Source: Microbacterium sp. GCS4
GTDB lineage: Bacteria > Actinomycetota > Actinomycetes > Actinomycetales > Microbacteriaceae
Direction: 5' to 3'
Length of the DNA: 64,000 nucleotides
NCBI RefSeq assembly: GCF_001262495.1
Contig: NZ_LGYE01000002.1
Coordinates: 50,367-114,366 of the forward strand
Below, in pieces: positions 1 to 7,237 of this stretch. The stretch's first letter is position 1. Each line of letters opens with the position of its first letter. Below the pieces are notes generated by a model. It searched no databases. It saw only the letters and a program-made list of their open reading frames with translations, and was not told the DNA's origin. The position numbers and the translations under genes were made by a program.

Positions 1-1328
1 GTCACGCGGCCCAGCAGCCGGTTCCAGGATGCCGCGGCGTCGGCGCGCAGCTCCTCGAACCCGGTCGCGGCGTCGAGCTCGAGGGCGAGACTGCGCTCGG
101 CCTGCTCGATCGACAGGAACGACACGGCCACCCGCACCTCGAGCGTTCCGCGGCCGGCGACGAAGCCCGCCACCCGTCCGCGGCCGGCGTCGTCGAGCGG
201 CCCGCTCTCAGCGGGGCCCCCGAGCACCCGCCCCGCGAAGTAGCACCGAGGTGCGTTGCCCCAGTCCTCGGAATCCTCGGGAATCCAGCCCGTGAAACCG
301 TCGGCATCCGTCCAGCGGAGCCGCCCCTCATCCGTGAGCTGATCGAGCACGAACCCGACGCGGGTGTCGGCATCGGCATGGGAAATACGGAACGCCGCTC
401 CGTGCACGGTCGCCGTCATCTCGACGCGGAAACCGGAGCCGCGCCCGTCGTGGAGCTCGGCGGCGTACTCGTGCGGTCTCGCCCGCTCCGATCCCGGCAC
501 GATCCAGCGCCGCCTCGCGGCGTGATCCGAGGCCGGGGCGCCGGAGAACGGCATGAGCTGCAGCACCGAGCGGTCGCCGATCCACGGACTCGGCTGGTGC
601 GAGAACTGCAGCGCCTCCAGGCGGCGGCCCTGCGGGTCGTCGTGCACGAACGGGCGGTACGGCCAGCGCGTGTCGGCGGCGTCGGTCGCCGGAGTCACGA
701 ACGTGAAGCCGTGCGGACGCGCGACGGCCGGGATCGTGTTGCCCCGCGAGAACCGCGCACCCGAGTGGGTCCCGCGGCGGGTGTCGACGCGTTCGACGGG
801 AGGGAGGTCGGATGCTGCGCCGACGCGCTTCTCGACCAGCACCTGCACGAATCCGGTCACCCGAGCAGGGCCCGTGGCGGCGACGAGTGACTCCGCGCCA
901 AGTACGACCTCGATCGTGCCGGATCGGCCGGCGACCGGCGCGAGAGACACGGTGTCGGCGTTCCACTGCTCGGGCATGCTCCAGCGCGCCGCGAACTGCG
1001 CCTCCGGGGTGATCGCGAAGCCGTAGCGGTCGCGCACCCGCGGATCGTCGGTGAGACGCGCGCGGTCGTCGAGGCGCACGTCGACCGTGACGGCGAGCGC
1101 GGCGTGCGGAGCGAGTGCGGCATCCGCGCCGTCGGCGTAGAACGCCCAGTGCAGCACCGTGTCGGGTGTGATCGCGCGGGCATCGAGACCGGGCACCTCG
1201 AGGCGCTGCGGTCCCTCGGCAGGGTCGAACGCGAACGCGAACACCGGCGCCGCGAGGACACCCGTGAACGGCTTCGACGACGGCGGATCCGCGGGCCCAT
1301 CCGCCGCCGTCAAGCGGGCGGTCGTCAC
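1..1328 (-). CDS. GH92 family alpha-mannosidase, 3' part beyond window
   Basis: Likely a calcium-dependent GH92 exo-alpha-mannosidase that trims alpha-mannose from high-mannose N-glycans. The GTG start overlaps the stop of the upstream permease (GTGA). About 442 codons are visible before the left edge cuts the gene. The family N-terminal beta-sandwich is recognisable around residue 195 by RGNTIPAVARPHGF and, just after it, FVTPATDA, matching the GH92 pattern GNTFPGA..PFGM..LSPDT. The catalytic (alpha/alpha)6 domain is not visible, so the catalytic acid and base cannot be checked. Last gene of the ABC importer operon, so co-expressed with uptake. Family assignment is from motif recognition only. 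Confidence 0.8.
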   Translation of the reverse strand, partial: MTTARLTAADGPADPPSSKPFTGVLAAPVFAFAFDPAEGPQRLEVPGLDARAITPDTVLHWAFYADGADAALAPHAALAVTVDVRLDDRARLTDDPRVRDRYGFAITPEAQFAARWSMPEQWNADTVSLAPVAGRSGTIEVVLGAESLVAATGPARVTGFVQVLVEKRVGAASDLPPVERVDTRRGTHSGARFSRGNTIPAVARPHGFTFVTPATDAADTRWPYRPFVHDDPQGRRLEALQFSHQPSPWIGDRSVLQLMPFSGAPASDHAARRRWIVPGSERARPHEYAAELHDGRGSGFRVEMTATVHGAAFRISHADADTRVGFVLDQLTDEGRLRWTDADGFTGWIPEDSEDWGNAPRCYFAGRVLGGPAESGPLDDAGRGRVAGFVAGRGTLEVRVAVSFLSIEQAERSLALELDAATGFEELRADAAASWNRLLGRV

Positions 1329-2260
1329 CCCTTGACCGCGCCTTCCTGCACGCCCTTGAAGAAGAAGCGCTGCGTGAACGAGAACATGATCACGATCGGC
1401 ACGAGCGCGATCATGGTGCCGGCAGCGATCAGGCGCGGATCGACCGAGAAGCTGCTGTTCAGGTACGCCATCCCGACCGTGAGCGTGTACTTCGACGGGT
1501 CGGAGAGCACGATGAGCGGCCACAGGTAGTCGTCCCACGCGCCGATGAACGCGAAGATCGCGACGACCGACACCATGCCGCGGATGTTCGGCCACACGAT
1601 GTGGCGGATGCGCTGCCAGGTCGTGGCGCCGTCGACGGTCGCGGCATCCAGCACGTCCTTGGGGATCATGCGGCACGCGGTCGCGATCAGCAGCACGTTC
1701 ATCGCGCTGATAGCCCCGGGCAGGAACACGCCCCAGAGCGTGTCGGCGAGGCCGAGCGCGCGGATCGTGAGGAAGTTGCTCGTGACGGTGACCTCGCCCG
1801 GGAAGAGCAGGGTCGAGAGCAGGATCGCCATGACGATCCACTTGCCGCGGAACCGCATGCACCCGAGCGCGTACCCGGCGAAGGTCGCGAGCACGACGTT
1901 GCTGAGCACCGTGCCGACCGACACGAGCAGCGAGTGCCAGGCGTAGAGGTAGACCGGCACGATGTCGGCGACCGTGGAGTAGTTGCCGAGCGTCGGCTCG
2001 CGGGGGATGAGGTTCGGCGGGAACGAGTAGATGTTCTCCTGCGGGCCCTTGAACGAGGTGGAGAGCTGCCACACGAACGGGCCGATCACGAGGAACAGCA
2101 CGAACACGAGCAGCGCGTAGCGGCCGATCAGCCCGCCGAGCGTCGGCTTGCTGAAGTCGCCGGACCCGCGGCGTCGAAAGATCCGCTCTCGGGATGCCGG
2201 TGCCTCGGCCTCCTCGTTCGCCCGGGTGTCGTCGGCGCGGGGACGGTCCAGGATGCTCAT
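1325..2260 (-). CDS. ABC sugar transporter permease (MalG type)
   Basis: Inner-membrane permease of a carbohydrate importer, 311 residues. After a charged cytoplasmic N-terminus of about 45 residues come six predicted membrane segments. The EAA loop that docks on the ATPase is visible as DAATVDGATTWQRI followed by a conserved proline. Start ATG overlaps the stop of the preceding permease by 4 nt and the stop overlaps the GH92 start by 4 nt, so the operon is translationally coupled. No ATPase gene lies in the operon, as usual for CUT1 importers that share an MsiK-type ATPase. That partner is inferred. Confidence 0.92.
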   Translation of the reverse strand: MSILDRPRADDTRANEEAEAPASRERIFRRRGSGDFSKPTLGGLIGRYALLVFVLFLVIGPFVWQLSTSFKGPQENIYSFPPNLIPREPTLGNYSTVADIVPVYLYAWHSLLVSVGTVLSNVVLATFAGYALGCMRFRGKWIVMAILLSTLLFPGEVTVTSNFLTIRALGLADTLWGVFLPGAISAMNVLLIATACRMIPKDVLDAATVDGATTWQRIRHIVWPNIRGMVSVVAIFAFIGAWDDYLWPLIVLSDPSKYTLTVGMAYLNSSFSVDPRLIAAGTMIALVPIVIMFSFTQRFFFKGVQEGAVKG

Positions 2261-3183
2261 GCGGGAGCCTTCGCCTTCTTCTCGCGGTTCATGAAGGCGA
2301 TCGCGGCGAGCGGGATGAGGGTGAGGAGGAAGAGCGCGACGCTGATCGCCGACGCATAGCCGATGTTGCCGTTGAGGCCGGAGCCGACCTGCCGGATCAG
2401 CATCACGAGGGAGATGTCGTACCCGCCAGGTCCGCCGGTGCTCTTGGAGAGGACGTCGAGTTCGGCGAAGACGCGCATGGCCGACACCGCGATCAGCACC
2501 GCGATGAGGAGCATGGCCCCGCGCACGGACGGGATCGTGACCGAGAGGAAGCGGCGGAAGGACCCCGCGCCGTCGAGCATCGCCGCCTCGTGCAGCTCCT
2601 TGCCGACGTTGCCGAGTGCGGCGAGGTACACGACCATGTAGTAGCCGAGGCCCTTCCACACCGTCAGGAGGATCGCGCAGCCGAGCAGCAGCCACCGGTC
2701 GACGAGGAACGCGACGGGACGGTCGACGACGCCGAGGAACTCGAGCGTCTGGTTGATGATGCCTCGGCTGTCGAACAGCCAGGTCCAGATCAGGGCCACC
2801 ACGACGACCGAGGCGATCACCGGGAAGTAGAACGTCGTGCGGAAGAACGAGATCCCCGGCAGCTTCTTCTGCACGAGCAGTGCGAGCAGCAGCGGCAGGA
2901 TCGTCAGCAGGGGCACGCACACGACCACGTAGATGAGGCAGGTGGTCAGGGCGTTCCAGAACATCTCGTCGCCGAGCATCCGCTCGTAGTTCGCTCCGCC
3001 CACGAACTCCGGCGTGCGCAGCGGCTTCGCGTCCGTGAAGCTGAGGACGACGGTGTTGAGGAACGGCCAGAGCGCGAACACCAGCACCCAGATCACGGCG
3101 GGAGCGAGCAGGAGCCACGGGGTGAACCACCTGTGCGAGGTGATCCCGCCCTTCCGCCTCCGGATGCCGGTGTCCGCGGCCAT
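2257..3183 (-). CDS. ABC sugar transporter permease (MalF type)
   Basis: Second permease of the importer, 308 residues, with six predicted membrane segments. The EAA loop reads HEAAMLDGAGSFRRF. The ATG at 3183 lies 2 nt after the stop of the binding-protein gene and the 3' end overlaps the MalG-type gene by 4 nt. It forms the membrane channel with the next gene. The glycosidases in this operon and the divergent one suggest that the substrate is a mannose-containing oligosaccharide. The substrate is inferred from context, not visible in the sequence. Confidence 0.92.
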   Translation of the reverse strand: MAADTGIRRRKGGITSHRWFTPWLLLAPAVIWVLVFALWPFLNTVVLSFTDAKPLRTPEFVGGANYERMLGDEMFWNALTTCLIYVVVCVPLLTILPLLLALLVQKKLPGISFFRTTFYFPVIASVVVVALIWTWLFDSRGIINQTLEFLGVVDRPVAFLVDRWLLLGCAILLTVWKGLGYYMVVYLAALGNVGKELHEAAMLDGAGSFRRFLSVTIPSVRGAMLLIAVLIAVSAMRVFAELDVLSKSTGGPGGYDISLVMLIRQVGSGLNGNIGYASAISVALFLLTLIPLAAIAFMNREKKAKAPA

Positions 3184-3185
3184 GC

Positions 3186-4490
3186 TTACTGGTCCACCCG
3201 GTTCGCGTTGGCGTACTCGACGATCTTGTCGAGCTGCGTCTTCGGGTCGGCCTCGCCGTTGATCGCGAGGGCGATCTGCTGCGTCATGTAGGTCGCCATG
3301 TCGGAGGTCCACTGGAACGGGATCGCCTTGGCGTCCTGCATCGCGGTGAACACGGTGTCGATCGCGGCGAGCTGCGCGGGGTCGGTCACCGACGCCGAGA
3401 TGTTGTCGACGACCGTGTCGCCGCCCGAGACGGTGCCGGGGGCGGTGCCGACGGCCAGCGACGAGAAGGCGATCTGGTTCTCCTCGTTCGTCACGAACTC
3501 GGCGAACGCCAGGGCGGCCGCCTTGTTGTCGGAGTCGGCGGAGACGTTCAGTCCCTGCACGTACAGGGGCGGGATGCCGAGCCGCGGCGTCGCGACAGTG
3601 GTCGCGAGCAGCGCCGGAGCGTCCGTCTGCAGGTCGGTCGTGAAGCCGGTGCCTCCGGTCGTGAAGGCGACCTTCTCCTGGATGTACGCCTCGGCGTTGC
3701 CGCCGTAGTCGCCCGTGAGCGCCTCGGCGGGCATCGCGCCTGCGGCGTAGGCGTCGGCGTACGCCTGCACGATCGCCGCGGCCTCGTCGGTGTTGAAGAC
3801 GAACTCGCCCTTGTCGTCGATGACCTCGATGCCCGCGGACGTGAAGGTGTCGAGTCCCGGGATCGACGACAGCAGCTGCACCTTGCCGCCCGACTCCGAG
3901 GCGACCTTCTCGGCGAGCGTCAGCAGCTCGTCGACGGTGGTGGGCAGGTTCTGCTCGGTCACGCCGTAGGGCGCGAGCTGCGCGAGGTTCCACCACGAGG
4001 CGTCGCTCGAGAGGTACCAGGGGAGGCCGTAGGTGCCGTCGACTCCGGGATACTCGCTGTACGAGTCCCAGGCTCCGGTGTTGTAGACGTCCTTGAGGTC
4101 GGCGTCCGCCGCGTTCACGTCGAGCAGCTTGCCGGCGGCGACCAGCGGGTAGGCGATGTCGGGCGGCAGGTTGAGCACGTCCGGCAGAGTGTCGGCGTTG
4201 GCCTGGCTGAGGATCTTGTCCTGGTAGCCGTCGCCCGGCTGGTCGAGCCACTCGACCGAGACGTCGGGGTGCTCCTTCTCGAAGGCGTCGATGATGTCCT
4301 CGAAGTAGGGTGTGAATTTCTCGTTCTTGAGCGACCACGTCTGGAACTGGATCGAACCGCTCAGCTCACCGGACGTGTCGATCGGTCCGCTGTCGCCGCC
4401 GGCCCCGCCGCCTCCTCCGGTGCAACTCGTGAGCGCCAGGACGCCGATGCTGAAGGCTGCCACCGTGGCAATGCGTGTCGGGATTCTCAT
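3186..4490 (-). CDS. ABC sugar transporter solute-binding lipoprotein
   Basis: Extracellular lipid-anchored sugar-binding protein of 434 residues (SBP_bac_1 / CUT1 type). The N-terminus is a lipoprotein signal: charged start, hydrophobic stretch and lipobox LTSC with the modified cysteine at about residue 23, then a Gly-rich linker. A Shine-Dalgarno stretch GAGGAAGAAG lies just upstream. First gene of the leftward operon (binding protein, two permeases, GH92). Its promoter region faces the GH5_18 gene and holds a LacI-type operator at 4539. Confidence 0.93.
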   Translation of the reverse strand: MRIPTRIATVAAFSIGVLALTSCTGGGGGAGGDSGPIDTSGELSGSIQFQTWSLKNEKFTPYFEDIIDAFEKEHPDVSVEWLDQPGDGYQDKILSQANADTLPDVLNLPPDIAYPLVAAGKLLDVNAADADLKDVYNTGAWDSYSEYPGVDGTYGLPWYLSSDASWWNLAQLAPYGVTEQNLPTTVDELLTLAEKVASESGGKVQLLSSIPGLDTFTSAGIEVIDDKGEFVFNTDEAAAIVQAYADAYAAGAMPAEALTGDYGGNAEAYIQEKVAFTTGGTGFTTDLQTDAPALLATTVATPRLGIPPLYVQGLNVSADSDNKAAALAFAEFVTNEENQIAFSSLAVGTAPGTVSGGDTVVDNISASVTDPAQLAAIDTVFTAMQDAKAIPFQWTSDMATYMTQQIALAINGEADPKTQLDKIVEYANANRVDQ

Positions 4491-4538
4491 CGTGCTTCTT
4501 CCTCGAGGCGGTCGATTCGACGTCGGTCCGAACGTGGA

Positions 4539-4552
4539 CTACAACGCTTTAG
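4539..4552. promoter_or_regulatory. LacI-type operator 1 (transporter promoter)
   Basis: CTACAACGCTTTAG, an imperfect palindrome centred on CG. Read on the minus strand it continues into TGTAGT, a plausible -10 box for the transporter operon, so bound repressor would cover the promoter. Its reverse partner at 4639 matches in 12 of 14 positions, and the two centres are exactly 100 bp apart. Binding is inferred. Confidence 0.65.
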
Positions 4553-4638
4553 CAGATGAAACCATCGGATTCGGCGCATGTCAAGGCCGTTCGGGACGAA
4601 CAGCTGTCGTGGTGCGCTCGACGGTATGCAGGTTGTTG

Positions 4639-4652
4639 CTCAAGCGTTATAG
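4639..4652. promoter_or_regulatory. LacI-type operator 2 (GH5 gene promoter)
   Basis: CTCAAGCGTTATAG. The reverse complement CTATAACGCTTGAG equals operator 1 at 12 of 14 positions. It overlaps TATAGT (4648-4653), a good -10 box for the rightward GH5 gene. The paired geometry with operator 1 on divergent promoters would allow coordinated control or DNA looping. Confidence 0.65.
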
Positions 4653-4700
4653 TGGTCCGATTCGTCCTCGTCGGAGGACCCCGTCGGAAAGGTCCGGACC

Positions 4701-6011
4701 ATGACGCAGCGCGGCGCCCTCGATGCTCCCCTGAGATTCGGGGCGAACTACACGCCGTCCAAGGACTGGATGCACTCGTGGCTCGACTTCGAGCCCGACG
4801 ACGTGCGCCGCGACTTCTCGGCGCTCGCCGAGCTCGGCCTCGACCACGTCCGGGTCTTCCCGCTGTGGACGGTGCTGCAGCCGAACCGCACCTTCATCCG
4901 CGACCGGGCCATCGCCGACGTCCGTGCCGTGGTCGACATCGCGGCGGAGTTCGGGATGGATGCGAGCGTCGACGTGATCCAGGGGCACCTGTCGAGTTTC
5001 GACTTCGTGCCCGCCTGGCTCGGCACCTGGCACGACAAGAACATGTTCACGGACCCGAAGGCCCTGAGCGGACAGGTCGCGCTGGTCGACCGTCTCGGTC
5101 GCGCGCTGGGCGATGCGCCGAACTTCCTCGGCCTGACGCTCGGCAACGAGGTCAACCAGTTCTCCGCGCACACGCATCCCTCGCCCTGGCCCGTCACGCA
5201 GGACGAGGCCGGCGGATGGATCTCCGCGCTGCTCGATGCCGCCGAGCAGGCCGCCCCCGGACTGCCGCACGTGCACAGCGAGTACGACGCCGTCTGGTAC
5301 ATGGACGATCACGGGTTCACCCCCGCGCACGCCTCGCGCCTCGGTGCGATGACGACGATCCACTCCTGGATCTTCAACGGCACGGCGCAGCGGTACGGCG
5401 GGCGGTCGGTGGCCTCCGACCGGCACGCCGAGTACCTGATCGAGCTCTCCCGCGCCTTCGCGACCGATCCCGAGCGCAGCGTGTGGCTGCAGGAGGTCGG
5501 CGCCCCGTCGAACTGCCTCACCGACGACGAGATGCCCGGATTCCTCGAGGCCACCGTGCGCTCGGCCGCTCGCACCGAGAACCTCTGGGGCATCACCTGG
5601 TGGTGCTCGCACGACGTGAGCCGCGAGCTCGGCGACTTCCCCGAGCTGGAGTACTCGCTCGGTCTGATCGATCAGTCCGGCGCGGCGAAGCCGCTCGGTC
5701 GTCGCCTGGCCGAGCTCATCCCCGACCTGCGTCGACGCACGCCTGCCCCGTTGCGCGACACTGCGATCGTCGTCGAGGTCGACGAGCGCGAGGTGCCGGT
5801 GAGCCGGGCGGCGCTCAGCCCCGGCGGAGCGGTGTTCCAGGCGTGGGTGGATGCCTGCACGAACGGTCTCGATCCCGCAGTCGTCACCTCGCGCGACGCC
5901 CTCGACCCCGTGACGCTCGACGCCCGCGGCATCCGTCGGCTCATCCACCCCGACACGGCGAGGAGCGAGGTCAGCCGCTACGGCTCCGTCAACACCGTCG
6001 TGCAGGCCTGA
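4701..6011 (+). CDS. GH5_18-like beta-mannosidase
   Basis: Clan GH-A TIM-barrel glycosidase of 436 residues. The sequence strongly resembles GH5 subfamily 18 enzymes such as the Bifidobacterium beta-mannosidase acting on Man-beta-1,4-GlcNAc, the core of N-glycans (from memory of the family). The acid/base Glu is in TLGNEVNQF near residue 149 and the nucleophile Glu in WLQEVGAP near residue 264. [13 protein letters not shown] and [20 protein letters not shown] are the other family blocks. No signal peptide, so it acts in the cytoplasm on imported fragments. GGAAAGG at 4686-4692 supports the start. An endo-beta-mannanase role is less likely. Confidence 0.8.
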   Translation: MTQRGALDAPLRFGANYTPSKDWMHSWLDFEPDDVRRDFSALAELGLDHVRVFPLWTVLQPNRTFIRDRAIADVRAVVDIAAEFGMDASVDVIQGHLSSFDFVPAWLGTWHDKNMFTDPKALSGQVALVDRLGRALGDAPNFLGLTLGNEVNQFSAHTHPSPWPVTQDEAGGWISALLDAAEQAAPGLPHVHSEYDAVWYMDDHGFTPAHASRLGAMTTIHSWIFNGTAQRYGGRSVASDRHAEYLIELSRAFATDPERSVWLQEVGAPSNCLTDDEMPGFLEATVRSAARTENLWGITWWCSHDVSRELGDFPELEYSLGLIDQSGAAKPLGRRLAELIPDLRRRTPAPLRDTAIVVEVDEREVPVSRAALSPGGAVFQAWVDACTNGLDPAVVTSRDALDPVTLDARGIRRLIHPDTARSEVSRYGSVNTVVQA

Positions 6012-6047
6012 ACCGCGGCATCCGAGCCCGTCATCCCGTCGGAGCCG

Positions 6048-7079
6048 TCAGCCCGCGTGCGCCGGAGGGGCCGTGCTCTCGCGCACGGTCAGCGTCGGGG
6101 TCGGCCCCTCGACGCTGGGCAGGTTCGCGCCCGCCTCGATCTGCTGCAGCAGCAGCGTCGCCGCGCGCTCGCCGAGTTCGAAGGTGTCGCGGGTCATCGC
6201 GGTGATCGAGGGGTTGATGAGACCGGCGATCACGGAGTCGTCGAACGACGCGAGCGACACGTCGCGCGGCACGTGGCGGCCCATCTCCTGCGCGACCCGC
6301 AGCCCCGCGACGGCCATCACGTCGTTGTCGAAGACGATCGCGGTCGGCCGCCGGCGCCCCGACAGCAGCGTGCGGGTCACGGCCGATGCGCGCGCGGGCG
6401 AGAAGTCGGTGGTGATGACCTCGCCCTCGATGCCGTCGGCCGCCATGCGCTCGAGCACCTCGGCGCGCAGCCGGGTGTGCTCGAGCTCGGCGGGTCCGGC
6501 GACGTAGGCGATGCGCTCGTGACCCAGTGCGGCGAGGTAGGAGAAGAGAGCCTCGGCCACGGTGTCGTCGCCGATCCAGACGCTCGGCACGGCGCCGTCG
6601 GGCGACGGCTCGGAGCCGATCATCACGGCGCGGGCGTCGAGCGCCAGGATGCGCTCGCCGCGGGGATCGTCGTCGCGCGGGTCGATCAGGATGATGCCGT
6701 CGACCTGGTTGGACGAGCGCCACTGCCGGTGCACCTCCATCTCCTCGGCGATGCCGCTCACGAGTCGAAGCTGGAGGCTGACCTTGTTCTCGGAGAGTCG
6801 AGATTCGATGCCGGCGATGAGGTCGGTGAAGAAGGCCTCGGAGCCGAGGGAGCGGGCGGGGCGGGCGAGGGCGAAGCCGACCGTGTTCGCCCGTGCGCCC
6901 ACGAGCGCGCGCGCAGCGGAGCTGGGCTGCCAACCGTTCTCCTCGACGATCGACAGGATGCGCTGCCGGGTCTCCTCGCTCACGCCGGGGCGGCCGTTGA
7001 GGGCGAAGGAGACGGCGCCGGGCGAGACACCGGCCATGCGCGCGATGTCGGCGATCGTGACGCGTTTCGCCGGGCTCAT
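6048..7079 (-). CDS. LacI family transcriptional repressor of the mannoside locus
   Basis: A 343-residue LacI/GalR regulator. The N-terminal helix-turn-helix is visible at about residues 7-26 (TIADIARMAGVSPGAVSFAL) followed by the hinge helix region, then a periplasmic-binding-protein-like effector domain. It converges on the GH5 gene, with 36 nt between stops, and diverges from the GH38 gene. Operator 3 lies immediately upstream of its own start, suggesting autoregulation. A sugar released from N-glycans is the probable inducer, inferred only from neighbours. Confidence 0.93.
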   Translation of the reverse strand: MSPAKRVTIADIARMAGVSPGAVSFALNGRPGVSEETRQRILSIVEENGWQPSSAARALVGARANTVGFALARPARSLGSEAFFTDLIAGIESRLSENKVSLQLRLVSGIAEEMEVHRQWRSSNQVDGIILIDPRDDDPRGERILALDARAVMIGSEPSPDGAVPSVWIGDDTVAEALFSYLAALGHERIAYVAGPAELEHTRLRAEVLERMAADGIEGEVITTDFSPARASAVTRTLLSGRRRPTAIVFDNDVMAVAGLRVAQEMGRHVPRDVSLASFDDSVIAGLINPSITAMTRDTFELGERAATLLLQQIEAGANLPSVEGPTPTLTVRESTAPPAHAG

Positions 7080-7093
7080 AGTCCCTCACCCTA

Positions 7094-7107
7094 CTTGATC
7101 GGTTTAG
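7094..7107. promoter_or_regulatory. LacI-type operator 3 (repressor gene promoter)
   Basis: CTTGATCGGTTTAG, centred on CG, shares CT....C-G.TTTAG with the other sites. It lies directly upstream of the repressor start, next to a possible -10 TAGGGT on the minus strand (7093-7088). It fits autoregulation. Confidence 0.5.
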
Positions 7108-7146
7108 CCTGCAGGAAAAGAAAGCCGTATCGTTTCGACGCAGATG

Positions 7147-7160
7147 CTAGATCGTTTTAG
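7147..7160. promoter_or_regulatory. LacI-type operator 4 (GH38 gene promoter)
   Basis: CTAGATCGTTTTAG, a 5-of-7 symmetric palindrome centred on CG. It runs into TTTAGT, the likely -10 of the GH38 gene, the same arrangement as at operators 1 and 2. Confidence 0.6.
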
Positions 7161-7237
7161 TAAATCGGATAGCATCGTCGGACGACACCGCATCGCGGAT
7201 GTCCGCCCCCTCACCGTCGAGCCCGGAGACCACCCCC

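Noticed and set aside
1..1328. GH92 gene as a truncated pseudogene
   Set aside because: The frame is open to the window edge. Truncation is due to the window, not to a mutation.
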